DNA of 64,000 nt, from positions 620,001 to 684,000 of the forward strand of contig CAWGAJ010000002.1 of NCBI GenBank assembly GCA_963820545.1. Direction: 5' to 3'. The notes under the pieces were generated by a model. It worked only from the letters and a program-made list of their open reading frames with translations. It made no database searches and was not told the DNA's origin. Shown here in pieces: positions 20,259 through 29,745 of this stretch. This DNA comes from CAWGAJ01 sp963820545. Lineage in GTDB: Bacteria; Planctomycetota; Planctomycetia; Pirellulales; Thermoguttaceae. A program made the position numbers and the translations under genes. Positions within the stretch are counted from its first letter, which is position 1, and each line of letters opens with the position of its first letter.

Positions 20259-20458
20259 CAGAAGCCTCCCAATGGTATTATCAATTTTCTGGGTATTTAT
20301 AGCCTAATCCCCTCAGAAAATAATTGCAAGAAAAACACTGTAGCATCTTGCATAATTAGACCCATCCTGGGTAATTTAGAATTAGAGTGTGCGATTTTGC
20401 TACAGTCCATATGCCAGAAGTTATTTCGTGTGTGCCCACCGAATGAGGGGGCAATTAA

Positions 20459-22478
20459 GTGGCGCAGTTAGCTTATCTTGTAATTCGTGAAGGTAGTAAG
20501 TGGAGCGACGTCTTTCGGCTTGTGCCGGGACAGTCGGTGCTGATAGGTCGTGCGCCGACCAACCAGATCGTAATTAAAGACGAACGTTGCAGTCGCACGC
20601 ACGTGGAAGTGTTCATGGCCAGCGGACAGTGGACGCTGCGCGATCTGGACAGCCGGAACGGCACGATCGTGGGCGAGCAAGTGGTGATCGGCGACTGGTC
20701 GTTGAAACCCGGCGACGTGATCCGCATCGGGCACACACAGTTGGTGTTTGTGCATAAGCTGTCGGAGGCTTTTTCTTCCGATACGAGCACGTTGGTCCGT
20801 CGCACGGGATTGCCGGATACTGCGGTTGTCCAAGAAGACGCCGGAGAAGATGCCAGTGTGCTCACCCCCGCCGAACCCACGACGATTACACATCGCCGGG
20901 TGCAAACCAAATTTCTCATACCCGGTGAAGAAGAGGAAAGCGGGATTTCGAAGATCGGCCGGGCGGCCGCCAAGCTTTGCCGGTTGGCCTTCGAGCTGGC
21001 CAAGGCGCCCGACGTCACGTCGCTGGTTGAGACGGCCCTCAAGGGACTGGCCGAAGACACGCAAACCGATTCCGGCGCCGTGCTCTTGCTCCCCCGCAAT
21101 TTTCAAGGTGAACCGCGGGGCAATGATCTGGAAATCATTGCCTCCCACAGCACCTCGCAACATAAGTATCATCGCGTATCGAACTTTCTCAGCTCCACGG
21201 TGATGCGCGAAGGAGAGGCCGTCTTGGCCCGCAACGTGATGGGCGACAGCGCGCTGGGCAACCGCGATAGTCAAGGCGAAATCCTCGCCACCAGCGTGAT
21301 CTGCGCCGATTCGCCGCGGGCGGCAAATCCAGGGCGTGATTCACCTCTACTCGACCAACGTCGAGTTGGCCCCCGATCCCGACGATCTGGAGTTTACCCT
21401 GGCCGTGGCCGATACCGTGGCCGTGGCTTTGGAAAACCTTATCCGCCGCCAGGAACTGGCCGAAAACCTGACCCAAGTCCGCACCGAAAACGTTCAGCTT
21501 CGCGAGCGATTGGGGGTCCGCAGCGAAATCCTCGGCCGCAGCGCGGTGATCCGGCAAGTGACCGAGGAGATCGGTCGGGCGGCCTCCAGCAACGCCACGG
21601 TATTGATTCGGGGTGAAAGCGGAGTGGGCAAGGAACTGGTGGCCCGCGCCGTCCACTCCAACAGCCCGCGCCGCGACAACGTCTTCGTCTGCCTGAATTG
21701 CGCCGCCTTATCCGCCGAACTACTGGCCAGCGAATTGTTCGGCCACGAACGCGGCGCGTTCACCGGCGCCACGGAACGCAAGATCGGCAAGTTCGAAGCC
21801 GCTCATAAAGGCACGCTCATGCTCGACGAAATCGGCGAAATGAGTCCCGGCATTCAGGCTAAATTCCTCCGCGTGCTGGAAGGGCATCCTTTCGAGCGCG
21901 TGGGCGGAAGCAAACCGATCACCGTCGACGTGCGCGTGATCGCCGCCACCAACCGCGATCTGGAAAAAGATATCGCCGAAGGCCGTTTTCGCCGCGATCT
22001 GTTCTTCCGTCTGCGCGTGTTGGAAATCGTCGTGCCCGGCTTGCGCAAACGCCCCGAAGACGTCCCGCTTTTAGCCGATTACTTTTTGCAGCGCTTCATC
22101 AGCGAAACCGGACGGAAAATCCAGGGCTTCACGGCCGAGGCCAAGGCAAAACTGCTGAGTTACCAGTGGCCGGGCAACGTGCGCGAGTTGAAGAACGTCG
22201 TGGAACGGGCAGTGGTGCTCTGCCGCGGACAAGAGATCGGCGAAGAGGATCTGCTGTTGACCAAACTTTCCACCGCCGGCGATACGGATGTGCCGGTGGG
22301 CAACGAACCATTCGCCCCTTTTTCGCTCGACGACCTGGAGCGGCGGCACATCCTCAATACGCTCGAATACACTAATTGGAACAAGAGCAAAGCGGCCAGC
22401 ATCCTAGGCATCGAGCGATCCACGCTCGACCGCAAAATCCACCGCTACGGCCTGAGCGACGAGGATACGGACACATAG
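20459..22478 (+). CDS. FHA-GAF-sigma54 AAA+ transcriptional regulator (one frameshift)
   Basis: Two frames joined at about 21300-21310 (two bases of a GC repeat in TGCGC..CCGATT appear missing) give about 672 residues. Order: FHA domain (about 1-100; GRAPTNQIVI, RCSRTHVEV, DLDSRNGTIV) that binds phosphothreonine; GAF domain (about 165-330); sigma54-interacting AAA+ domain with Walker A GESGVGKE, the sigma54 contact loop GAFTGA, and LMLDEIGEMS; Fis-type HTH at the end (NWNKSKAASILGIERSTLDRK). It activates sigma54 promoters, with phosphorylation by a Ser/Thr kinase as the likely input. A candidate kinase is encoded at 24746-25857, but pairing is inference. The start codon is GTG. Confidence 0.88.
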
Positions 22479-22499
22479 AAACATCTGAAAAGTTCAAAT

Positions 22500-22607
22500 G
22501 TCATCCTGAGCGCAGCGAAGGATCTCGGTAAAGGCTATATGCTGTAGACTGTAGCTTTAGGCTGGTAGCCGAGAGCTGCGGAGATTCTTCGCTTTGCTCA
22601 GAATGAC
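22500..22607 (-). repeat. Inverted-repeat element, copy 1
   Basis: About 108 bp with 27-base imperfect terminal inverted repeats (23 of 27 matches): left end GTCATCCTGAGCGCAGCGAA.., right end ..TTCGCTTTGCTCAGAATGAC. The centre holds degenerate heptamers (GCTGTAG, ACTGTAG). Copy 2 at 28459-28579 lies in the opposite orientation and matches at both ends and across about 35 bases of the interior (GCCTTTACCGAGATC side). Confidence 0.75.
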
Positions 22608-22623
22608 CAATCAGAGCTTGTTT

Positions 22624-23250
22624 CTACCGCCTTCTGCCCATGGAGAATCGTCTACTTGCTACCTGCTGGATTTTGGGCGATTTGCCAGTATCTTTTGCAG
22701 TTTCCGCATCTTTGGCAATTTCCGCGGTGACAGAAGAATCTTTGGGAGTTTCCGCCTGGGTAGTGGAATCTTTGGGAATCTCCGCCTGGCCAGAAGAAGA
22801 CGACTTGGAATCCTCGTCTGAGATGGTTGAATCGGCTTTGTGGTCTGGCTGGTCCGAAGCGAGCCCTTCATTGATGAACTGCTGTATCGTTTCCAGATTT
22901 TGACCGCCGACAAGTTTGCGCCGCAGCCATCCATCGCCGTTCCTGCGGAACATAACCAATTGAGGGACGGGACCGCCGCCGGTCAATTCCCGGGCCAACT
23001 GGCTTTCCCGATCGGCATTGACCTGAGCAAAAGCCACTTTTTTGAATAATCCCCATTCGCGTAATTTGGGTAAGATGTTCCTCTTCATGGTCTGACAGGG
23101 ACCGCACCAATCGGTGCTCACCATTACGACCAGCGGTCGGCCGGTTTCGATGATTTGCCGATGTGCTTCAGCATAAGTCTCATCAGCAGCATCGGCTGCC
23201 GAGACCAACAGAACAGCCTGCATAACAGTGGCGCAGAACGAAAGCATCAT
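22624..23250 (-). CDS. Secreted thioredoxin-like protein
   Basis: A 208-residue protein with an N-terminal hydrophobic signal (MMLSFCATVMQAVLLVSAAD), then a thioredoxin fold with the active-site motif TDWCGPCQTMKR, cis-Pro region GGPVPQLVMF and the final helix LETIQQFINEGL. The last 80 residues are a low-complexity tail with repeated units of the form AEIPKDS / AETPKDS / AEIAKDA. It would reduce or form disulfides outside the cytoplasm. The tail may be a flexible tether and is prone to slippage. It stands alone and is flanked downstream by the inverted-repeat element. Confidence 0.82.
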   Translation of the reverse strand: MMLSFCATVMQAVLLVSAADAADETYAEAHRQIIETGRPLVVMVSTDWCGPCQTMKRNILPKLREWGLFKKVAFAQVNADRESQLARELTGGGPVPQLVMFRRNGDGWLRRKLVGGQNLETIQQFINEGLASDQPDHKADSTISDEDSKSSSSGQAEIPKDSTTQAETPKDSSVTAEIAKDAETAKDTGKSPKIQQVASRRFSMGRRR

Positions 23251-23731
23251 AATCTCTGTCTCCTATTAAATTTCCAGGTAGGTATGGTTGGTGGGAAAGA
23301 TGGATGGCAAGGGCCAGTTTTGAACAATTGCTTCCGGCTGGGAACTGGAGAGCAAATGGATTTACTTTCCCACGCGAGGTTGCTGAAAGTGTACGTAGGT
23401 CGAAAAAAATAACAAGGGGGACATCGGTAAATTTAACGCTTGTGTAATTTGGGTAATTTTATAAGGTCGCCAATTTTCCAATTCCAAGGACTATTGCACA
23501 GTAATTCGCGATTGATAATTGTTTGTATGTATTCTTCAGAAATAGACATAACTCAATGTTTTCCATGAACTTCTGCAAACATGCAATTGAGCAAAGTAGG
23601 ACGAGGACGATATAATATCCGTATCGAGTTGTAAAAAAACGAAATATTACTATAAATGCTGTTATTAATACATTTATTTTGTTTGATTGTGCAAAAGAGC
23701 GATTAATCTTGCCGCAGGGGAAGCAAAGGAT
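23251..23731. other. AT-rich divergent spacer
   Basis: No gene seen. The region between the thioredoxin-like and Gfo/Idh/MocA genes is AT-rich with several A and T tracts, consistent with divergent promoters; see the candidate at 23587-23616. Confidence 0.5.
23587..23616 (+). promoter_or_regulatory. Candidate sigma70-type promoter
   Basis: TTGAGC (23587-23592), 18-base spacer, TATAAT (23611-23616), about 115 bases upstream of the Gfo/Idh/MocA start. The -10 is perfect, the -35 matches at four of six. Confidence 0.4.
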
Positions 23732-24742
23732 ATGAAACTTCGCGTTGGACTTGTCGGATTAGGAGAGGCGTGGCAAACGCGTCACGCACCCGCCTTGCGT
23801 ACCATGTCCGATCGGTTCGAGGTCCGCGCGGTCTGCGATCAGGTGGCGCATTGCGCGGAACAAGTTGCGGCGGAATTCAATGCCAATACCGTCGACGGCT
23901 ACCGTACGCTTGCCATGCGCGAGGATATCGACGCGGTTCTGCTGCTTTCGCCCCAGTGGTACGGCGCCCTGCCGATATTGGCGGCATGTGAATCGGGAAA
24001 AGCGGTTTACTGTGCGGCCGGTTTGGACTTGGAATTTGAGGAGGCTCAACTGGTCAAACAACGCGTGGAGACATCGGGCATTGCCTTCATGGCCGAATTC
24101 CCCCGCCGACAATCGCCGGCCACGGTGCGGCTAAAGGAATTGATTGCCACCCGCTTGGGCGCCCCGCGCTTGGTGTTCTGTCATCAGCGCTCCGCGGCGG
24201 CGACTTCCAATCAGAGTTGGCCGGTTCGCTCGCCCGAACATTTTTCCGCCCGGCATCTGGTGGAATTGGTGGATTGGTGTTGCTACGTGATCGATAAGCA
24301 GCCCAGCATGGTCACTGGTTTGATACATCGCACCGGGAACCAGGCCGCGGGCGACGACTATCAGATGATGAGTCTCGACTTTTCCGATTCCGCCCACCCA
24401 GGCACGGGCCCGGTGGCCCAAATCAGTTGCGGCCGTTACATCCCCGCCGATTGGGAGGAGGCAATTACCTATCGTCCTTTGGCGGCCATGCAAGTTTCGT
24501 GTTTAAATGGGATCGCGTTTGTGGATCTGCCCAGCACGCTGGTGTGGTTCGACGAGGCCGGCCGGCACCTTGAATCGCTGGAGAGCGAACGGCCGATCGG
24601 CGAACAGCTTTTGGCCCAGTTTCATCGGGCAGTGACCAGCCTGGTGCGCAAGACAAACGATTTGGAAGAAGCCTACCGCGCCTTGCACATCGTGCGCGAA
24701 GCCCGCCGCAGCCATCAGGAAGGCCGGCGAATTGCTTTGTAG
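23732..24742 (+). CDS. Gfo/Idh/MocA-family oxidoreductase (cytoplasmic)
   Basis: About 336 residues. The N-terminal Rossmann fold is clear (MKLRVGLVGLGEAWQTRHAP, with GLGEAW in place of the usual GxGxxG), followed by VCDQVAHCAEQVAAEFN and a C-terminal alpha/beta domain. The usual catalytic EKP motif is replaced by YCAAGLDLEFEEAQ, so catalysis is uncertain. No Tat signal, unlike the tandem paralogs at 29746-33333. The chosen ATG has AAAGGA close upstream, while the upstream in-frame ATG at 23687 does not. Four bases separate its stop from the end of the convergent kinase gene. Confidence 0.8.
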   Translation: MKLRVGLVGLGEAWQTRHAPALRTMSDRFEVRAVCDQVAHCAEQVAAEFNANTVDGYRTLAMREDIDAVLLLSPQWYGALPILAACESGKAVYCAAGLDLEFEEAQLVKQRVETSGIAFMAEFPRRQSPATVRLKELIATRLGAPRLVFCHQRSAAATSNQSWPVRSPEHFSARHLVELVDWCCYVIDKQPSMVTGLIHRTGNQAAGDDYQMMSLDFSDSAHPGTGPVAQISCGRYIPADWEEAITYRPLAAMQVSCLNGIAFVDLPSTLVWFDEAGRHLESLESERPIGEQLLAQFHRAVTSLVRKTNDLEEAYRALHIVREARRSHQEGRRIAL

Positions 24743-24745
24743 CCT

Positions 24746-25857
24746 TTAATCCAGTTCTTTAATTTCTTCCAGCCAGAGGCGGATTTCGTTGTCGTACTCG
24801 CTGGCCAGATCGCCCTTGATCAACTGCCGATGGAAGGCGGCGGCGCCTTCCTTGACCAAATCCGCCGCTTCGGCGCTGGGGAAGCGGCGCATCGGATCGG
24901 GCGCCACCAATCCGCGGCAGAAACTCATCAGCAGGTCGTTGCGCACGACCTCTTCGGGCAAGACGTGCGGCAGGCGCTGGGCGAGAAATCGCTTGGCCTC
25001 CAGCAGGTCGCGTAAATTCGTCAGTCCGGAGAAGGCCGGGCGCCGGATAACATTTCGATGAGCACATAGCCCAAGCTGGCCAGGTCGCTGCGGGGCGTGC
25101 TTTCGCCGCCTTCGAGAATTTCGGGAGCGGCGTAGGTGGGCGTGCAGGTGCGGCGGATCGACTTTTGTTCCAGGTCGAAGGCGGAACCAAGATCCACGAT
25201 CTTGGCGTTGCCGGTCCGTTTGAGCATGATGTTCGAGGGTTTCAAGTCGCCGTGCACGATGCCTTCGCGGTGCAACGCGGCCAAGGCCGCCAGGCAATCG
25301 CGAACCATGGCCATGGCAATGCCCGGCTTCAGCCGCGGCTGCAGCGGCCCTTCCATGACGATCACTTCGTTAATGTAACTCCAACGCTTGTTGCTCACCC
25401 GATTGCGAACCTGCTCGAGCATCTTGCGCGTAAGCAGGCGGGAAAGGTCGAAACCATCGACCCATTCCATCTCCATCATGCGGATGCGATCCTGCTCGAC
25501 CCAGTTATGCACGTCCAGCAGATTATCCTGCTGAATTTGCGCCACGCGACCGGCAACCTGGGCCATCCGGCCCATGGCCTCGTCGTAAGCGCGTTCGTCT
25601 TCGTAGCGTTCGGGCGAAAGGATTTTCAGCGCCACCGGCAGCGTGAAGCCGTCGGTGCCGCGACGCTCGGTCAGATAGACCACCCCCTGCCCTCCGGAAC
25701 CCAACAATTTCAACAGCCGGTGATGCTCGGTCCAACTCAGACGCTGTTCATCCAAGATGCTGCGGTAACGCGCCAACAGCTCGTCGGAACATCGGGTAAC
25801 CTGATGTCCGCCCCACGTTCTGGTGGCACTACCCTCGAGGAACGTCGTGGTGCACAT
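24746..25857 (-). CDS. Serine/threonine protein kinase (one frameshift)
   Basis: Two frames joined at about 25037 (expected GGCCCTTC, seen GGCCTTC, one C lost) give about 370 residues. Kinase motifs in order: glycine loop LLGSGGQGVVYLTE, catalytic Lys in VALKIL, catalytic loop EGIVHGDLKPSNIML, metal motif DLGSAF (instead of DFG), YAAPEIL, and SDLASLGYVLIEMLSGARPFSG. The loop has HGD rather than HRD, so it is a non-RD kinase, and DLG is a common variant. It has no transmembrane segment or sensor domain; the C-terminus continues about 90 residues as a helical lobe. A possible partner is the FHA regulator at 20459. Confidence 0.85.
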
Positions 25858-26281
25858 GCGACACCTTTATTTTTAAGGATTGCTAATAGCACGCAGAGAA
25901 AGTCGTCGTCGGCCTCCGAGCCAAAACTACTCTGCTTGGAAGCGAGGCGGTTTTTCCAAACTCGCTTTTTCAGGGAAGGATGTTTGTTACTTAAAAGGTC
26001 GCCCTATTTTAACTTTTCGAGCCCCTGGTTGTCTATAGTGATATTTAGCCAGCCGCAAATCCCCATCCCCCTGATTTAATGAGTAATTATCAAAGATCAT
26101 TGAAAAAATTATCATAGTGCATGTATTTGTTTTTGTAGAACTCTTTGCTATTCTGAAGTAAAATCCCGGCAACTATGCGCAAGATCTATTGGATGTGTTG
26201 AAACTCCGGCGTCAGTTGCGCCCTGCCCTGGTGCCCGGAATGGATGCGAACGAAGTAACCACAATACGATTGGAGAAAATC
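25858..26281. other. Divergent spacer, no gene seen
   Basis: About 420 bases between the kinase (minus) and the Ig-like protein (plus). The right part (26060-26165) is AT-rich and probably carries the promoter of the Ig-like gene, but I see no convincing -35/-10 pair. Confidence 0.45.
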
Positions 26282-27209
26282 ATGGACAATCAAAGAACCT
26301 TTCATCGTCGCATGCCCCGTCTATGTTGGGTCGTGCTTGTGGCGGGCATTTTGTTGATCATGCCCGGCGCCGGGCTTACGTTCCTCGGGATCGGCAACGT
26401 CTCGCAATACACCGCGGCGGCCGCATCTCCCGACGAGGCCGGCGGAGCAGTCCCATTAATACAAGCCGATGGATTCTTAATAACTTTACAGGCCGATAGA
26501 ACCGCGAAACCTGACCAAACCGATTCGAAACCCGAACCAGGCGCTCCTCCCAAGATCGTGAAGACCTCGCCGGAGATTCGGCGCCTCGGACGTGGATCCA
26601 GCCCTGATCGAGATTACAGTGACCTTCGATCAAGATATGGGTGGAGGTATGTCCTGGACCGGCGGAGGACCTGAATATCCTCCTGGCCAACCCGACAAAA
26701 AACCTTTCTGGCGCGATAAGCAGACATGCGTGCTCCCTGTGAAACTTAGTCGGGGGCAATATTACCGTGTGGGAATCAATTCCGATAGTCATCGAAATTT
26801 TCAAAGCGCCTCGGGAGTTCCCGTTGATCCCACGGCGATTTATTTCACTACCAAGGGTGCCAGCCAGGAAATGAAAAACAAATTGAAAAAACCGGAAATC
26901 GTTTCCATGACGCCCGCCAATGGGGCCAAGGATGTCGATCCCAAGCTTAAGACCTTGCGCATTACTTTCAATGTTTCCATGGGTGAGGACTTCTCATGGA
27001 CGGGAGGCGGCGATCACTTTCCCAAAATCCCCGAAGGAAAACGCCCTTCTTGGACAAAAGACCGCAAGACGTGTATCCTGCCGGTCGAACTCCAGCCGGA
27101 TTGGGAATATCAGCTCGGACTGAACAGTCCCTCGCACAAAAACTTCCAGAGTGCCGGCGGCATTCCTTTGAAACCGGTTATATACAAGTTCAAGACAAAA
27201 AGCAAATGA
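26282..27209 (+). CDS. Exported protein with two Ig-like (Big_5-type) domains (one frameshift)
   Basis: Two frames joined near 26575-26590 (one extra C in GAGATT[C]GGCGCC) give about 308 residues. An N-terminal hydrophobic segment (LCWVVLVAGILLIMPGAGL) acts as signal or anchor. Then a linker and two homologous domains of the bacterial Ig-like type: 'PEI..GASDVDPALIEITVTFDQDM..SWTGGG' and 'PEIVSMTPANGAKDVDPKLK..SWTGGG'. Each repeat ends with TCVLPV/TCILPV and a SHRNFQSASG/SHKNFQSAGG motif. Such domains are adhesive or structural. The start has GGAG eight bases upstream. The convergent dehydrogenase gene ends six bases later. Confidence 0.75.
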
Positions 27210-27214
27210 TCGAG

Positions 27215-28201
27215 TTAATCGCCCCAAATTGGATATCCTGCGCCGCGCATGGGGAAACCTAATTGTTTGTCGGGTAGATAATTAATTAGTGGCAGGCCGG
27301 CCTGCCAGCGGTGCAGATTCTGGCAAAAAAGATCGGTCATTTTATCAATCCGCCATGCAGCCTGGCCGCCCACGTGCGGAGTGATGATGACGTTGGGCAT
27401 GTCCCAGAGTTTGCTATTAGGCGGCAGCGGCTCCGGCTCGGTGACGTCCATTACCGCGCCGGCCAGATGGCCGCTTTCCAGGGCCGCCACCAAGTCGTCG
27501 TGATCCACTATCGGTCCCCGGGCCATGTTCACCAGGAGCGAACCGCGTTTCATCTTTGCCATGGCGGCGGCATCGATCAGGTTTTTGGTTTCGGCATAAA
27601 GTGGCAATGCCAATATCAGAAAATCGACCTGGGGCAATAGATCGTCCAGACGGTCGGCTGGCCAAAGCGATTCGACATACTCCGGCTTATCGACCGGGAA
27701 CATATCGGTGGCCAAAATCCGTGTCTGAAAAGCTTTTAGCAATTCTGCCAGGCGTCGGCCCACGCCGCCGAGTCCGACAATGCCCACGTTGCTGCGCGTA
27801 AGATCCCGGGTAGGACGGCGGATAAATTCTTTTTTTTGCTGCGCATGAAAAAAAGAGGGCAAACTGCGGCACCAGGCCGTAATTAGGGCGATGGTGTGTT
27901 CGGCAACCTGATCGGCCAACACGCCCGACGCGCTGGTGACGATAATGTCCGACGTAATGACCGATGGCACCAGGCAGTGGTCCATACCCGCGGCCGAGGA
28001 TTGAATCCACCTTAATCGTCCTTGGCGCACCACGTTGTCCCAATCGACCGGCACTTTGGCATGGCCGCAGAAGATATCGGCCTTAAAAAGATCCTCGGCA
28101 ATATGCTCCTGCCCGGGGTCGACGATCTCGGCCTCGGGCATGGCAGCGGCGATTTGAGCAATATGTTTCGGCTCAACGGGATAGCACAGGACGATGCGCA
28201 T
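27215..28201 (-). CDS. D-2-hydroxyacid dehydrogenase (NAD-binding)
   Basis: About 328 residues. Family motifs: nucleotide-binding VGIVGLGGVGRRLAELL, MARGPIVDHDDLVAALESGHLAGAVMDV (shown by RGPIVDHDDL and GAVMDVTEPEPLP), and the catalytic His in VIITPHVGGQAAWR; catalytic Arg/Glu region is in LVNMARGPIVD. It oxidises or reduces a 2-hydroxy acid with NAD(H); resembles phosphoglycerate/hydroxypyruvate dehydrogenase-like enzymes of unknown substrate. Start chosen at MRIVLCYPVEP; an in-frame ATG 36 bases upstream (28237) is possible but has no ribosome binding site either. Confidence 0.85.
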   Translation of the reverse strand: MRIVLCYPVEPKHIAQIAAAMPEAEIVDPGQEHIAEDLFKADIFCGHAKVPVDWDNVVRQGRLRWIQSSAAGMDHCLVPSVITSDIIVTSASGVLADQVAEHTIALITAWCRSLPSFFHAQQKKEFIRRPTRDLTRSNVGIVGLGGVGRRLAELLKAFQTRILATDMFPVDKPEYVESLWPADRLDDLLPQVDFLILALPLYAETKNLIDAAAMAKMKRGSLLVNMARGPIVDHDDLVAALESGHLAGAVMDVTEPEPLPPNSKLWDMPNVIITPHVGGQAAWRIDKMTDLFCQNLHRWQAGLPLINYLPDKQLGFPMRGAGYPIWGD

Positions 28202-28240
28202 GGGAAAATGTTTACGGTGTTCCTTGAAAAAATTCATTTA

Positions 28241-28307
28241 GCCCCGGGTGAATACACCCGGGGCCTGGTGGATATTTTACCTATATGCCCCGCCGTGTAT
28301 TCACGGC
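28241..28307. repeat. Paired GC-rich hairpins
   Basis: GCCCCGGGTG-AATA-CACCCGGGGC at 28241-28264 and GCCGTG-TATT-CACGGC at 28292-28307, both perfect. The second has a near match at 40991-41010 upstream of sufB (CCGCCGTGTTTTCACG). Located upstream of the dehydrogenase gene. Confidence 0.55.
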
Positions 28308-28458
28308 TAAGTGGGCATTGTAACACGAGAAAAGTTCAACCGATAGAACAACCACAGCCCCAAGTATCGGTGGCAAGGTAGACCTCTACCCCAAACGGCT
28401 TACATCCTGGCAGAGTGACTTTGTCGTCGATAGAATATAAGCTTATGAGTCTATGATT

Positions 28459-28579
28459 GTCATTCTGAGCGAAGCGAAGAATCTCCTGATGTTTTTCGTA
28501 ACTATCAATAGTCAGCTATCAGACCTACAGTCTAATGCCTATAGCCTTTACCGAGATCATTCGCTACGATCAGGATGAC
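28459..28579 (+). repeat. Inverted-repeat element, copy 2
   Basis: About 121 bp with 27-base imperfect terminal inverted repeats (22 of 27): left GTCATTCTGAGCGAAGCGAA.., right ..TTCGCTACGATCAGGATGAC. It is the reverse-orientation relative of 22500-22607. The interior carries heptamer-like units (GTCAGCT, ATCAGAC, CTACAGT) and is 13 bases longer. The right end lies 22 bases before the DoxX start. Confidence 0.75.
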
Positions 28580-28600
28580 ATTTAGCAAAGGAGGTGTCCC

Positions 28601-29608
28601 CTGAGCGACAACATAAGCAACAATAAATATGTCCTCGGCATGTTGACCGTGCTGATGTTGATAGTGCTCCGGCTGTGTCTGGGTTCCCATTTCCTTTACG
28701 AAGGCGTATGGAAGATCGTGCACCGCGATGAATTCACGGCCGAGCCGTTTCTTAGCCAGGCAAAGGGGCCGATGGCGGGTTTTTTCTACACAATGATTCC
28801 CGACATCAACGGCCGGCAGCGATTACAAATCATCAAAGACCCAGATGGTAAAAAACACATCAATTCATATCCAATTACCGCTCGCTGGAACGAATATCGC
28901 GAGCAAGCGGCGGCCTATCTTAAGCCCCGCGACCCGACCGATCAGGCCGCCGTGGCTGCATATCAACGCTTTGAAACGGACGCCGAAAAAACCTTCCATG
29001 AATTTGTAAAATCGCTGGAAGCATATTTTGCCGAAAATTTGCCCGCAATCGAGGCGTATTTCGCCTCGTTGGAACGCTTTGAAAACAACGCCGAGACCAA
29101 GCAGGAGGCCCCGTTTCAAAAGAAATACCGTTGGGAACGGATGATGCAGTTGCGGGCCGAAGCCGCCGTGTGGATCAATGAACTCCAGGCCCGGGAAGAG
29201 ACTTATAAAAACACGTTATACGAGTTGATGGATCCAAAACAGCGGGAAAAAGCGGCCTCCATGTGGCCCGATTGGAAGCTTTGGAAATGGGATCGCATGG
29301 AGCAGATCAACTTTGCCGTGACTTACGGCCTGACTGCCATTGGATTGTGCCTGATACTGGGTTTTTTCACCCGGCTGGTGGCCTTGGGCGGGGCGGCGTT
29401 TATGTGTTTTGTGGTGATGACCCAACCGGCCTGGCCGACCATTTATCCGCCCGACCCGGCGATTGTCGGTCACGCCCTCTTGGTAAACAAGGATTTTATC
29501 GAGATGATCGCCCTGCTGCTGGTTTCCACCACGGCCGTGGGCCGCTGGGGCGGACTCGACTTTTTCCTGCATCGCTGGTTTGTGAAACCATTTTGTAAAA
29601 AGACGTGA
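28601..29608 (+). CDS. DoxX-family membrane protein, probable CTG start
   Basis: About 335 residues. The N-terminal segment (GMLTVLMLIVLRLCLGSHFLYEG) and the C-terminal helices (YGLTAIGLCLILGFFTRLVA, AAFMCFVVMT, VNKDFIEMIALLLVSTTAVGRW) match the DoxX four-helix quinone-linked membrane family. About 170 residues of polar, helical sequence between helices 1 and 2 form a large extracytoplasmic insert. A very strong Shine-Dalgarno (AAAGGAGG, 28587-28594) lies six bases before an in-frame CTG at 28601, whereas the first ATG (28640) has none; I therefore choose CTG. It precedes the Gfo/Idh/MocA pair on the same strand. Confidence 0.75.
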   Translation: MSDNISNNKYVLGMLTVLMLIVLRLCLGSHFLYEGVWKIVHRDEFTAEPFLSQAKGPMAGFFYTMIPDINGRQRLQIIKDPDGKKHINSYPITARWNEYREQAAAYLKPRDPTDQAAVAAYQRFETDAEKTFHEFVKSLEAYFAENLPAIEAYFASLERFENNAETKQEAPFQKKYRWERMMQLRAEAAVWINELQAREETYKNTLYELMDPKQREKAASMWPDWKLWKWDRMEQINFAVTYGLTAIGLCLILGFFTRLVALGGAAFMCFVVMTQPAWPTIYPPDPAIVGHALLVNKDFIEMIALLLVSTTAVGRWGGLDFFLHRWFVKPFCKKT

Positions 29609-29620
29609 ATGGGAATTTAA

Positions 29621-29685
29621 TAGCCGGCGGCTAACAGCCGCCGGGATAATTCGTAGATGTTCCGGCGGTCGTTGACCGCCGGCTA
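29621..29685. repeat. Double-hairpin element, copy 1
   Basis: TAGCCGGCGGCTAACAGCCG.. forms one hairpin (CCGGCGGCT-AAC-AGCCGCCGG) and GGCGGTC-GTT-GACCGCC a second; the outer ends (TAGCCGGCGG and CCGCCGGCTA) are complementary too. Copy 2 lies at 41047-41112. Confidence 0.75.
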
Positions 29686-29745
29686 GCGACATTACTTTTA
29701 ATAATCAATAAACTATTTACCTTATTTACTGAAAATTAAAAAAAT

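Noticed and set aside
23687..23731. Upstream start for the Gfo/Idh/MocA protein
   Set aside because: The 15 extra residues precede a textbook Rossmann start (MKLRVGLVGLG) that has its own AAAGGA.
25165..26079. Open frame of 304 codons on the plus strand
   Set aside because: Antisense to the protein kinase for most of its length; composition is that of a shadow and it has no start site.
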